Of a stretch of DNA of 64,000 bases, positions 20,640 through 31,692 are shown in pieces. Each line of letters begins with the position of its first letter. Positions within the stretch are counted from its first letter, which is position 1. A program made the translations under genes and the position numbers. The DNA is from Cristatella mucedo. Taxonomy: Eukaryota > Bryozoa > Phylactolaemata > Cristatellidae. Below the pieces are notes generated by a model that was not told the origin of the DNA, did not search any database, and worked only from the letters and a program-made list of their open reading frames with translations. The stretch lies in NCBI GenBank assembly GCA_009760855.2, contig WPIO01000162.1, positions 498,001 through 562,000 on the forward strand, read 5' to 3'.

Positions 20640-20715
20640 TCTCTGCACGAATCGAATCCTTGACCTGGATTATGAAGAGCGTGGTCCCTTACCATAGGCT
20701 AAAACCAGGTGGCAA
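20640..20715 (-). repeat. tRNA-like SINE head, third type
   Basis: The minus strand has an A-box-like TAGCCTATGGTAAGG and a B-box-like AGGATTCGATTCGTGC, at tRNA-like spacing. The acceptor arms do not pair, so it is a tRNA-derived repeat rather than a gene. Confidence 0.55.
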
Positions 20716-20779
20716 GAACTTTATATAAGTATATAGGGTAAATGGAGAATGGCGACAACTGCAAGACTCACAAAAACTG

Positions 20780-21115
20780 TGGCTTGAATAAACTACCGAA
20801 AAAGGTCTCTGGGTCAGTGCAGCAGGTAATGAAAAAAGCTGCAAGGCTAGTTTACAAATCCCAGTGGTTTGACCACGTCTTCTTTTTTGATGGATCTTCA
20901 ATAGCTTCCGGTTGATAACGGATACAGAGTAAATTTCTTACGTAGACCCTTAAGGCGTGCCATGGCTTGGCTCATTCATACCTAGTTGAACTGCTGCACC
21001 AGTTGCAGCCTCATTGTACCCTCATGTTAGTTATAGGCAATACGTTACTCGGCTTAAAGACCGTTGACCACCGTTACCATGTTCCACTCACAATCCATTA
21101 AAGATGTCTTCCGCC
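20780..21115 (+). mobile_element. L2-B LINE fragment, decayed
   Basis: CAAGGCTAGTTTACAAATCC, TTTGACCACGTCT and 'catacctagttgaactgctgcaccagtt' match L2-B (KSQRFEHVSAL and SYLAELLHQ blocks), with frameshifts. Confidence 0.8.
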
Positions 21116-22044
21116 ACAGGAAATAATGATTGCCGACCTGATATACATTTCGGCATTCTGGAATTTTCCTCATTCGCCTGTTGACCCAGGCTGTCGTACT
21201 CTGCTCGTCATTTTCAAAAAATGTGGAGATACAATTTATTCTCTCAGGAGAAAGCCGAAGATTGCCAGAGATTCCTCCGCGAGAGTGCTGTCTTGTACTC
21301 GAAGGAATAGAGCTCCCAAGCTGTACTGATCTTGTCTGGGTAGCAAACTAGTGTTTCCTTTAAGTCTAAAATTAATCAAGTTGTATGAATTTAAAAAAAT
21401 TTGCCAAGTCCCATGCTCATTGCTCTATTCGTTTTCTATATGTATCCATTTTTATTCACTTGCCAGAGAAAATAATCGAGATAATCTCGATTGCTCAAAA
21501 TTTCTCCTTACCCGTGGCTTATTTTGAGTGGGTAGGCTTAAATTACGAGCATCCTGAACAATAATGCCAGTGTTTATTTTTTATTAGGCCTTGTTTTGAG
21601 AAAAGTATGTAGGAGTATGATTTTATTAACTTAAAGTTTATAGACTCTGGCCTACATCTAGGATCGACTGTCTGTATGGCAAGTATTTAGTTTATCAGCT
21701 ACTGTTACCGATTTCGATGATTTGATTGACGTATACAGATGGGTATTATTAGCCGAGACGTGATAGCCGATTCTATGGACCCGAATCATTTTCACCTGAG
21801 GCTCAATTTTAGTAGAGAACAGCGGGAGCGAGAAAGCACAGGGAACGAGAAAGAATCCTTTGCGAGCTCCACTGGTGACCGCTTGCTGGACGACACTCTA
21901 CCACCACACGACAAGGATTGAACACGTACGATGCTCGAACACGCACGATTTGAACAACGTAACCATCTCGTCTGTCGCACCGATCGTTGATGCAATCGTT
22001 CAAACAGAATAACGCGACGAGCAGTGTCGAACGCAGCTGATAGA
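21116..22044. other. Unique intergenic sequence
   Basis: No gene or repeat is recognised. Open frames at 21126-21329 and 21739-21921 lack domains. Confidence 0.5.
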
Positions 22045-22500
22045 CCAAAATAATAATACTAATAGTAATAACACACTCGATAAAGCGTCCTCAGAGAGCT
22101 CAACCTCTTTATAGGCGCTTTACAATTGCTGCAAAGGAAACACGATCGAATGGTTAGCCGTAGCATGTTCAATAAATAACAAGAATGGCATGGTTTTGGG
22201 CGACATGCACATGGTCAGCATGCAAGTGTGATTAGATGTAAATGAATATGACGGAATGCACAGTGTCAGCACGCTTTAGCAGGACCAACTTAAATGCAAT
22301 CTCTGTCTAAACAAGCCTGAATTTTAGGAATGTTGTGTAGCTAAAAGTAGGCAGACTAGATTGTGGAGCTGATGTGGTCGTCTAACTAAAGTTCAATTTT
22401 GAACATGACACCTAGATTTCTCGCAGATTCAACAGGAGTTGATAGCAAAGTGCATAGTTTGGATATATCACAAAACAATCAGAAATAACAGCGTCACCCA
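22045..22500 (-). mobile_element. L2-A LINE 3' end with internal deletion
   Basis: (TAA)n, the hairpin (GATAAAGCGTCCTCAGAGAG) and the L2-A 3' UTR are followed by a jump. The sequence then continues near AAAGTAGGCAGACTAG and ACACCTAGATTTCTCGCAGA, so several hundred bases of the ORF2 end are deleted. Confidence 0.82.
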
Positions 22501-23130
22501 GAGGACAGTGGAACCAAGTTATTGTTGAGCTACAGTGCAGATGATTGTCCTCCCACAGCTGTACAAGATGCCATTATTAATCAGGTGGGAATTTCTACGA
22601 AGCAAATTGATTTGCATAATTTTATAGCCTGCATGGAAAATCTTCTCCAACAAATAGAAAAATTGATCGGGCGAAACTAAACTAAAAAATTCCACCATAG
22701 AAGCCTACAAGTCAAAAGCTTACGGAAGTAGGATAAACTTTTCTAGCGACCGGTATAGTCAGCACTGTTATATTGCAAGAGAGGACGAAAGGTGGTGTTC
22801 GATTCGGTTACCTGTATTTCCTCTAGCTCACTTGTAATCAAAGCATTCTTTGAATACATGTCCCGAGCAATTTTTCAGGTTTGCGGCATGGTGAGCCGTT
22901 CCACAACAGTATTCAGGTTCTCACCGATAACCCTGTTAAGGATTCTGCTGTCGTCAGACATTCGAACTGAGCTCGAACTAAAAAGAAGCAAAATAGAATA
23001 GTCATCTTTTCTAACATCTGTAAATATATATGGCAGATAAATTTTATTGTATACTAAAGTTCCATCAATGTTAGACACTGCTGTGTGCATTTAACCGCGA
23101 TACAGTTCTACAAAACTATTATTATTTCCG
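22501..23130. other. Unrecognised sequence
   Basis: No gene is supported; the open frames at 22792-23001 and 22875-23090 are mutual antisense. Confidence 0.45.
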
Positions 23131-23300
23131 GGGTCCGTGCTAGGTCCGGTTCTTTTCACAGTTTATACTCTCCATCTTGCTGGTGTGATTGCCAAGCACG
23201 ATCTAGGCTTTCACTTCTATGCGTATGACACTCAGTTGTACCTTTGCTTTGATCCCCCTAGCCTTCGAGCACCTCGAATTCTCTCAACTCAGAGATACCA
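23131..23300 (+). mobile_element. L2-A reverse transcriptase fragment, catalytic box broken
   Basis: It encodes [37 protein letters not shown]. The catalytic YADD has become YAYD (second-codon change at 23224-23226). Only about 170 bp of RT remain, joined at both ends to unrelated DNA. Confidence 0.85.
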
Positions 23301-24306
23301 GATGAGTTCCCGAGCTAAACGCTGGCTACCGATTAAACACACTACACTGGTATACTCGCTGGCCTTGACCTTGGTACACGATCAAATCTGTACCCAGCCG
23401 CGCCTTTCTAAAACGTCGATTAGGATATAAAACAAAAGGCGGAGACGAAAAATGGCATACTAGGAAACCCGGTGGAATTTTTTAAGCTGCACGGTCTTAA
23501 TTAGAAAAGTAGTGAACCGGCCTCAATAAAACGGACAAACTATCTAACAATCAGTGAACGAATAAACAAGTTGCACTCGAGTAGAAATCAAGTTAAATAA
23601 TTGGGTTAATCAAAGCAGCCACCAGTATCGGCTTGGCGACGCAGTAGATGGTTTTGTAGCTTCAGCAAATTAAGATGGTTAGAGCGTTTCGTATTTCTCG
23701 CAGATTGCTGTTTTATGATTGCTTTATTTCAAATGCTGGCCTAATATGGTATCGGCTTGCATATGCATGCTTGATGCATTGCACGTCGATCAAACCGAGG
23801 TACCGATTCTCTTACAGCAGGCTGGGAAGTGCCGGGATAGAAGATTAACTTATCTTACAGCATTAAACAAAAGATCAATCATAATTATTTTTAGTGAAGG
23901 GGTTGGGGTCTCGGATTAGCATGCGTCAGGCATTAGCTGTGCAGCTAACCGACTCAATGATTATCTTGCGGGGTTGTTAGGAATTTGGAATTTCACGCCT
24001 CAGATATCAGCTCTACTAAGAGCGACCCCGGAAGCCAGGCGCAGGCCCGCACAAGCACACAAACTCCCATATGCTCACCAAGTTGTAACCAATACAAATC
24101 ACTGTACTACTGTTAAAGACGTGGCGAAAACACATTGCTCCCAACGGCGCTATTGTCAGCCAACGTTCACTAATACTGGCAACTCAAGCACCTGCTTCAA
24201 TCCTGGCTATCGACCTGCGGCTGCAGTACCTGTGGGTGCAGTAACTGTGGGTGCAGTACCTGTGGGTGCAGATAGACCTATGCACAATAGTGTGCCGTGG
24301 TAGTGG
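23301..24306. other. Unrecognised sequence with a small minisatellite
   Basis: An open frame at 23974-24303 has no recognisable domain. It ends in the 18 bp tandem repeat listed separately. It is interrupted downstream by an L2-A insertion. Confidence 0.4.
24222..24272. repeat. 18 bp minisatellite, about three units
   Basis: The unit CAGTACCTGTGGGTG plus 3 bp repeats nearly three times. In frame it gives V-P-V-G-A type repeats, but no gene is supported. Confidence 0.8.
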
Positions 24307-24580
24307 TGGAATAATAATAATAATAATGTACTTGATAAAGCGCCCTCAGAGAACTTAATCTCTCTCTAGGCGCTTTACATTTGCTGCAAAGGGAAATGCA
24401 ATTAAATGGTAAGTAAAATCATACTTGAAAAACAAACAAAATGAATAACATGGTTAGGGGTGACATGCACAGGGTCTGCATGCAAATGTGGTTAGTGGCA
24501 GCATGCACAGTGTCAGCACGCATAAGCACGTGAAGGACGAATCACAGGGACCCACTAAATGTTGTCCTAAATAGGTGTGT
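24307..24580 (-). mobile_element. L2-A LINE 3' end, well preserved
   Basis: (AAT)n, TTGATAAAGCGCCCTCAGAG, TCTCTAGGCGCTTTACATTT and then the full family 3' UTR up to the last codons. It is truncated at 24580. Divergence from the 14355-15899 copy is low. Confidence 0.92.
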
Positions 24581-25214
24581 TACGGCGGCAGCTACGAAGC
24601 CAGTCCACACACCTCAACGAAGCGAGTCCACATCCAATGCTTAGCAGAGGTCTATTTGATAGCACCCGACCTTTGACCTTAGCTGGCGTTTTACAGCAGC
24701 AGCGAAATGCATCGACGGCTCAGACCGAGACCATCGACTGCCTCGACTGCCAAATCGGAAAAAAAACTCGCGTTACAAGTCGTCGGCTTCTATGCAGCAT
24801 CGGCTGTGTAGTATCACATAATCACTTCTTAGCCATTACGATTAGGGAACTTCGAAAATGAATATCAGTCATAATCGGGCTGATTCAGCTCACCATCGAT
24901 TCAGCACGACGAAGGGTGAATAAGCCATGATGGTGTGGAGACAGCAGTGGACCTAACTCTAGTAAGCCTTTAGAATGTGCTCTGCATTTGTTCGGTTCAA
25001 ATGTCAATGGTAAGTACATGGTTTACTGAAAATAGCTCAATGTGGCCCAGCTCTTTCTCTCATCTCTCTCTCTCTCTCTCTCTCCCAGGGACTAGCTGAT
25101 TTTGGGGGCCCAGGGCCACCGGGCTCCACCGATCAGCAAGCAAATCCAGTGGTCCCTCAGCCGAATCGGACGACCTTGGTGAGGCAGCTCAAGCTCTTAG
25201 TAGTGTTAAGAATA
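24581..25214. other. Unrecognised sequence
   Basis: It holds a (TC)n run (25063-25085). The 94-codon open frame at 24577-24861 has no domain. Confidence 0.45.
25063..25085. repeat. (TC)n microsatellite
   Basis: Short TC run next to a C-rich stretch. Confidence 0.9.
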
Positions 25215-25514
25215 TATTAGTATAGAGCACTCGGAGGATAACTTAATCTCTTTCTAGGCACTTTGGATTCGTTTTACATGAAGCATGATTGAATAGTTAG
25301 TGGTAGCTTGCTCAATGTCAACGAGCATTACATGATTAGAGGTGACATGCACAGGGTCGATATGCATATATGGTTAGTGGTACCGTGCACAGTGTCAGCA
25401 AGCATAAGCACACGAAGGACGAATTATGCGACCCGCTAAATGCTGTGATACATATAGATGCACAATTAGCTTCTTTTAAAAGCGTCTTAGCGTCTTCTCG
25501 TCAAGTCAGGGGAT
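25215..25514 (-). mobile_element. L2-type LINE 3' end
   Basis: The decayed hairpin (TAGAGCACTCGGAGGATAAC, TTTCTAGGCACTTTGG) and the 3' UTR in L2-A order end abruptly at TCAAGTCAGGGGATCC, where SINE-2 begins. Confidence 0.82.
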
Positions 25515-25697
25515 CCTAGCTGCTTTAACAGCCTCTTTTTGTATAGCGACAGAAGAGCCTTTATGGCTATCAACACCGCTTGCAGTGGCGATAAAGGATC
25601 GCCCACCGCAGGAATCGAACCCGCGACCTCGGGACCGAGGTCATGGGTTCGAAAGTCATGAAAGCAACCGCCTTACCTAGTGTGCCATCACGGCTAC
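25515..25697 (-). repeat. SINE-2 (tRNA-derived), joined to L2
   Basis: The minus strand has head GGCACACTAGGTAAGGCGG, a B-box region duplicated in part (two GACCTCGG/GGTTCGA-like blocks), GGCGATCCTTTATCGCC and the end TTAAAGCAGCTAGGATCC. It runs without spacer into an L2 3' segment in the same orientation. Confidence 0.85.
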
Positions 25698-26399
25698 CAC
25701 TACTGGGCGATTTGAATACATAAGATTTTATTATATTAGCTACTGCGCGAAGACCCAGGGGCAAAGCTGGCGCTTAAAGAGAGAGCTAAGTTTCTTAACG
25801 GGCACTTTGGCACGGGACTCAGCTCTGAGCTGAGGCACCACAATGACGGTGAGGATTTGAATAAAGATGGTAGAGACCGCATCTAACAGCGTCGGCCCTG
25901 CAGGCATCGCAAGTATAGTCTCAGATATAGGTTTTGCCAGCGGTCTGGTGTACCTAGAGGTGCCGGGGTTTTTGCGTGCCTTAGTTTTAATAAACTCAGT
26001 TCGCAATGAAATGAAAAATTTGTAAATGAACGGATTCGAACAACTGATCTGTGGCTCATGGAAGATAGGTGATTGGAAATTGCATTCTACCTTGCCATTT
26101 ATCTTGTTGCCCACAAAGCGGTAGAAATGAGCTGCATAAAGTAAAGAAAACTAACTGAAATTTAGACGTGCAGGTTCACGAATCTCAGTTACAATAACTT
26201 CAGCAGTGTTTTTCCTTGAATTATAATAATTGATTAATGATAATAACTAAAATAATTGACTGTTGCAGGTCTCGAACAAATGGCCAGAGTGGTGAAATGA
26301 AAACACGTTAGCACTAGGCCAAGGCCAAGCAGTATGCTAAAGTAAAACTATAAGCAACAGTGTGGTAATGTAGGATTTCGAGGATTGTATAGGCACTAG
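25698..26399. other. Unique sequence with a lone open frame
   Basis: A 124-codon minus-strand open frame (25740-26114) has a hydrophobic segment (IFIQILTVIVV) but no family resemblance or splice support. Confidence 0.35.
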
Positions 26400-26605
26400 T
26401 GTGAGCACGCGGTATATAGGCTTTGCCTTTACGCCTTTAACACCACAGGGTCAGGCGACACACTGATTACCTTGAAGCTACTGCCTAGCACAAGCTACCA
26501 TCAACAGCAATCGGTCATGCTTCCTTTGCAGCTAATGGAGAGTGCCTAGAAAGAGATCCAGTTCTCTGAGGGCACCATACAGATGTATTATTATTATTGT
26601 TATTA
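26400..26605 (+). mobile_element. L2-type LINE 3' tail
   Basis: ATCGGTCATGCTTCCTTTGC, GAGTGCCTAGAAAGAGATCC, TCTCTGAGGGCACCATAC and (ATT)n. Confidence 0.75.
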
Positions 26606-26770
26606 TTATTTTGTATTGCATGGCCCCCACAGCCTGCACAGTCTCCTCGTTGACACTTGCCGTTGCTAGCCAGGATGCTTCCGCTGAGTATTTCACCCTG
26701 CGGCCAGCCTTGGTCACAGGATGAAATGTGTGTTCATCCTTGGCCTTGTCCTTGATTATTTTCACTCATG

Positions 26771-26852
26771 CCGAGCTTGCTTGATCCAGTGGTTAAGATG
26801 CTCACCCCGATTAAGGCCTGGCCGATGTCATAGACTCGAGCCCCGTAGTGTG
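26771..26852 (+). repeat. SINE-1 head joined to L2
   Basis: A-box region TGATCCAGTGGTTAAGATGC and B box GACTCGAGCCCCG of SINE-1. The hairpin tail is absent; at about 26853 the sequence becomes L2-A coding end (CTCCCAAGCCTGGAACTCAC). Confidence 0.78.
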
Positions 26853-26990
26853 TACACTCCCAAGCCTGGAACTCACTTCTAACTGATATCACGACATCCC
26901 CTGGCTTGTTGTCTTTAAAATGAACCTCATCAAGTACCTTTACCGCGCAGCATTCACTGGGTTCTCGTGGATTGTTCGTCGGCAAAAGCA
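26853..26990 (+). mobile_element. L2-A LINE fragment behind the SINE-1 head
   Basis: It matches the L2-A stretch around AWNSLPTCVRTSPDLTTFK and the start of the 3' UTR, without the 3' tail. Confidence 0.75.
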
Positions 26991-27867
26991 AAGCCATCTA
27001 GGGCAGATAGCGATTTTTGGACGGATTTTTGCTTACAATAAACTCTCGCCTTGATTTTCTGCAGATCGGAAGTCGGCAAACAGCGTGCCTAGTGGATCAA
27101 AGTAAACAGGCAGTTCAATTGACTAGCGACACTCCAAAGTCCAAACCGGCGGAGATCGGGCGTTACAGACGATAGCTGACGGCTAGCAGCAGACTACTGC
27201 TGGTTGCACGAAATAGAAGCGACAGCAAGATCGAGCGCCCACCAACATACTGTATTTCTAATAGAATAACAGGAATTAGGGACTTTCGTAGCGAGCTAAG
27301 GGCGCCACAAACATAGGAAAGCATGCGCGACCGTCCGGGATTCCCAAGCTATGAAGCTATGTCCGAATATACAGAATAAATGATAAATATACCTACCGAC
27401 TCGAGGGATATTCTTCAAGTAGGAAGTCGAGTGAGTGCAGTTATTTAGCTCACCAAAGCAGACCGCCGTAGCGGCAGGGTGACAAGGGTTGGGTGACCAG
27501 CAACGTCGAGGGACCACCGGTCGGAGCTCTTGGCTGGAACTAAGCCAACCTATCATCACACCCGGGGCATTTGAGCTAATCTGATTGGCTGGAGGAAATA
27601 TAGGTGCTGACCTGCCTGACCCATCTGTGGACTGTTACCTCTGAGGTGGAGGAAATCGTACTAGAGGGATAGACATTAATAAATAAGCCGAGGAGGTAGA
27701 GCATTCTGTGCAGCTGCTGGGTCCGGGCTAATTAGGGCCTGGATGATCGAAAAGTGATGCTGGCGGAGCCGTTACAACGATTCTCAGAGGAAGGTTGGCT
27801 ACTACTGCCCTGTAGTAATACTCTGCAGGTAATCAAAGTCGTAGCGTATATACAATCGCATAAAGTT
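26991..27867. other. Unique intergenic sequence
   Basis: No gene or repeat is recognised; open frames such as 27296-27559 (minus) lack domains. Confidence 0.5.
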
Positions 27868-28540
27868 TGCAGGCCTACCGGCATGTGCAATCAGGCGATT
27901 ACAGCTGGTGCAAAACTCTGCAGCTAGGCTTGTCTGTCGTGAGCGTCGCAGTCGCAGTTGCCGCATCACACCACTTCTCGCCGACCTGCACTCACAACCA
28001 GTTAAGCAGCGGATTGACTTCAAGGTTTTGTCGCTCACTTTTAGGTCACTTCATTCTTTGGCGCCAGCCTTTCTCTCGAATCTACTCCCCCACCAGGCCA
28101 AGCATCGTACCACCCACTTTTCGGAATCCAACAGTTTGCCAATATCTCGTACAAACCTCAAATCCTTTGGAGACCGTGCATTTAGTTCGTATGCTCCCAG
28201 AGCGTGGAACTCACTTCTGACTTGCGTCAGAACACCCCCTGATTTGACCACATTTAAAAATAGCTTACAAACACACCTATTTAGGACAGTGGGTCCCTGT
28301 GACTGGTCCTTGATGTGCTTATGCGTGCAGACACTGTGTATGCTGCCACTAACCACACTTGTATGCTGACCCTGTGCATGTCACCCCTAACCATGTTATT
28401 CATGTTGTTTATCGAGCATGATATTACTCACCATTCAATCGCGTTTCCCTTTGCAGCAAATGTAAAGCGCCTAGAAAGAGATTGAGTTCTCTGAGGGCGC
28501 TTTATCAAGTGCATTATTATTATTATTATTATTACTATAA
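27868..28540 (+). mobile_element. L2-A LINE, 3' third, well preserved
   Basis: It encodes LPACAIRRLQLVQNSAARLV, the LLADLHSQPVKQRIDFKVL block and FGDRAFSSYAPRAWNSLLTC almost without breaks. The 3' UTR, hairpin and (ATT)n follow. A 6 bp duplication adds RS to RRSRSCRITPL. The RT core is missing. Confidence 0.93.
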
Positions 28541-28752
28541 AGAATATCTCGCAAATGAATAATACGACTAATATGACGAATAAGACTTATATAGCAGATT
28601 GCTTGCACCCGCTGGGGTTGAAGGAACCAAATGATCTGTGATGTCAGGATGGTTCTCGTGTGCTCCAGCACATCCATTGTTTTTCTTTTTATGGAATTGA
28701 TTAGAATCAAATCTGAGACTTAACAATAGTTTTTAGATATGAGCTTTACTTA
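28541..28752. other. Short unique stretch
   Basis: Nothing recognised. Confidence 0.4.
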
Positions 28753-28892
28753 AGCCGAGCTAGTTTCACCCAGTTGTTAAGGTACTCGCCCCGACTAAGG
28801 TCTGGCTGAGGTCATAGGCTTGAGATCCGTGGCACATTTGAAGTGCCTGAATAGAGATTTAGTTCTCTTGGGCACAATAAGAAAGAACTGTA
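28753..28892 (+). repeat. SINE-1 (tRNA-derived), diverged
   Basis: A-box region CCCAGTTGTTAAGGTACTCG, decayed B box GGCTTGAGATCCG, tail GAAGTGCCTGAATAGAG, TTAGTTCTCTTGGGCAC. Confidence 0.82.
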
Positions 28893-29044
28893 TTTTATAC
28901 TTGATTGTTGGTGCTGCCATTCAAGGGCACAAGCGCATCCCATTTTTGATTGTAACCCGAAGGCCAGTCAGTAGCATTGTGCACAGTTTTCTATAATCGT
29001 AGCGCCAATCTCACGGACATGGGCATTTTGTATCATGCTTCCTG

Positions 29045-29130
29045 TATAGAAAATTAATAGTTCATAGAAAAATATTAAATTCTCTGAGGGCACTATTCAG
29101 AGGTATTATTATTATAATTTTATTGTTATT
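29045..29130 (+). mobile_element. L2-type 3' tail
   Basis: AAATTCTCTGAGGGCACTAT followed by (ATT)n; only the last half of the hairpin is clear. Confidence 0.6.
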
Positions 29131-29164
29131 ACTGGTTAGACCATGCAGTTACTCGCAGTAATGG

Positions 29165-29590
29165 AACAACTGCACTGTTCTGACTCGAATCGATTAGCTA
29201 TACCTCGTACGAACCTCAAAACCGTCGGAGAGCGTGCTTTAAGTTAACACGCTCCCAAAGCCTGAAACTCACTACCGACGCACGTCACAACGTCCCCTGA
29301 CGTGACGACATTAGAAAAGAAGCTTAAAACGCACTTGTTTATTGCAGCATTTTGTGGGTCGCTGTGATTCGTTCTTCGTGTACCTGCCTACACTATGCCT
29401 GCTGCTCTCGCATGTTACCACCAATCGTTAGGTAATGTTTTGTGTACAGCATCTGTAAAGTGAATAGAAGAAGATCCAGTTTTCTGACGGTGCTATACAA
29501 ATGGATTGTTATTACTATTATTAAGATTGGTTTCTAGGCACTTTACATTTGCTGTGAAAGAAGCGTGTAAAGAATTCGATGTGCTCGAGG
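29165..29590 (+). mobile_element. L2-A-like LINE 3' end, plus an inverted tail
   Basis: 'cctcgtacgaacctcaaaac', GCTCCCAAAGCCTGAAACTC and TCCCCTGACGTGACGAC are followed by a short 3' UTR and decayed hairpin to about 29523. From 29524 to 29590 an inverted L2 tail starts (TTTCTAGGCACTTTACATTT), so two elements abut at their 3' ends. Confidence 0.75.
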
Positions 29591-31339
29591 GGTTGGGCGG
29601 ATCAAAGCAAAGGTATAAATGAGTGAAATCTGTACAGAAGTGAAAGCCTAGACGTTGCGACTCAACATTTGATTATGTTGGAGACGGCTTATGGAGGCCC
29701 AAATATGTGCCATTTTGGCAACGAAGAAGGCGGAAAGCAAATTGTCTGATCTGACGTCCATTAATATTTGGCGAATGAGACTTCTCAGAGTTTGCAAGCA
29801 ATTGAATGACTTTCCAGTAAATTGTTGTAGTTATTATCTTGGCATAAATTCAGTTATATGAGTGCAGAAAGTAACCCTGGGGTTTCTAAGCTTCCGGTTG
29901 TAGATACGATAAAAATGTTTGAAACTGGATAGACCGTTGGCTGACCTAAACTTCTTGAAGTGGCTTTCCAGCGTAAGCTTATCTTACCCGGTGTATCTTT
30001 TGAAAGATTTTGATAAATAGAAAGAAGTCTCTGAGCCTCTGCTGACGGACAGAATCTAAGATAGCAAGCACTAGGTGATAGCACTCATAAGTTACGAGTT
30101 TAAAGCATCTCCTTCACTGTAAGCATTGACTACATAATGGTACGATACAACTGACGTGAGGACTGCGGCTTCATTCCAACATGACACCAACTACCAGGTA
30201 GCATCAGCAATCCAAACGATGTCTGGAGGTAAAAAGCTTGATTGGCGCTGCAGCGTAAGCACTTGGCGGTGACGAGGCTATACGCCATCGATTGCTCTAG
30301 AACCGACAATTTTTTAAAGTTAGTTACAGTGCGGTGCCCCAGGATTACGTAATATTCGCGCGAAGCAATTGAATTCGAACAGAGTACTGTTTATGACGTG
30401 CTACGATAAGCTGAAAGTGCTTGCTCATAGCCGCAATAAGCTGATATTTATTAGAAACGCGATATATTATTATTAATTAACAGGATTATTGTGTAACCTA
30501 GCGACATGGCAAGTATGCAACGAGTACGCCAGACCCAGACCTGAAGCCGCACGCTTGAGCAATGGTCTGCTGGTCAGCGAGTCGTTTCGAGCTGCTGTAT
30601 GCTTGCATACGAGCCTGTCGAAAATCACCTTCCATATCGGCCGTAATATTCTTGTAATTAGTCACGCTTTTCTAACCCGAAATAATTGTTAACGCTCCCT
30701 GCAGGAGATTGAGCGCTTCGTCAATACCGTTTTGGCGCATTGCAAGTGTCAGGTCTCAGCACATTGCATGCGTTTGTACCGCTACCCAAGCTAGTCAGGG
30801 TCGTGCGGTCATAAAGTGGTCACGGAATTCTGCCAAGAAATGTTTAGAATTGTATTCAAGAAGTTAGCATTTACAGCCAGATTATGCTGTGAAAAATCAG
30901 GAGGCGTCTCAGCAACGCAATACATCGCGGATCATAGGGTCCGCTAATCTATCAGTAAGCCCCAGGGTCGTGCAGACATACACGATAGCTCCCTCTGCAT
31001 ATAATCTGGCGTAAAGTGAGGTTAAGTCTCTTCTTGGGCGCTTACTTTAACTTTTTCTGTCAGCAAACTGATTATTGAATCATTTTAGTTTTACTCTTAT
31101 TTGGCATCCCATCATCGTACAAGAAGCTGTGCCGCATCTTTCAAAGCTAAGGCTTGGAGTCAGGCCCATTTCCGTTGATTGTAGCCTGATATTCAGACTT
31201 GACATATCAGCCTACAATTTCGCGAGCGGCATACGTTCTACTCGAGTTTACGGTTCTGCTCGAGGTGGGGTCGAGCCGTGCCGACGCCCGAGTGCTTCGC
31301 CGGTGAGCTCGATTGGTTATAGCATGCGGCGAGTCTGCG
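29591..31339. other. Unrecognised intergenic sequence upstream of NAB
   Basis: No gene is supported. A minus-strand open frame of 76 codons at 29854-30084 and a plus frame at 30489-30692 lack domains. A possible decayed SINE-1 lies near 30955-31050 (GGTTAAGTCTCTTCTTGGGC). Confidence 0.4.
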
Positions 31340-31510
31340 GCGGTATCTGGTGCTGGCGAAAGCTGCTTTGCTGAGCAGGCAGCGCGCACGCTTTCCTGCC
31401 GCCGCGCAGCGATTTCTGCCCACACTGGATCGCGGCGACGCGGAGAACGCAGCGGCGCAGCGCGGGGAGGAGTTGCGTTATAAATGGCCTCGCCACCCAC
31501 TCCTCTCACG
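31340..31510 (+). promoter_or_regulatory. Probable NAB promoter with TATA box
   Basis: A GC-rich block leads to TATAAAT at 31479-31485 and a CACGTG core near 31506. The expected start site lies 25-30 bp downstream of the TATA box, around 31505-31515. It precedes a good splice donor (31692) and the NAB coding exons on the same strand. The link to NAB is inferred from position. Confidence 0.45.
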
Positions 31511-31692
31511 TGCGTCGTTTCGCCCAATCGCCTGTCGGTGCTGACGCCCAGATCGTCCACTGGGGTTCGAACGGCTGGAGCGCCTTGAACGAAATTCTTT
31601 TAGTGTGCGGCCTAGCTGGAGCTAGCGAACGGAGCGCTTCGCGAGGTACAGTCACAGTGCCGAGAGAACACGCCGGAGGCCTTACAGTTATC
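31511..31692 (+). other. NAB: Probable non-coding first exon of NAB
   Basis: It runs from the inferred start to the strong donor AGTTATCT/GTAAGTAT at 31692-31693. A strong acceptor at 36068-36069 (TTTATTGTGTTCCAG) would join it to the exon carrying the NAB start codon at 36117. No conserved coding is visible. Confidence 0.4.

Noticed and set aside
25740-26114. 124-codon minus frame with a hydrophobic stretch
   Set aside because: No splice sites, no domain, and it begins next to SINE-2 sequence.
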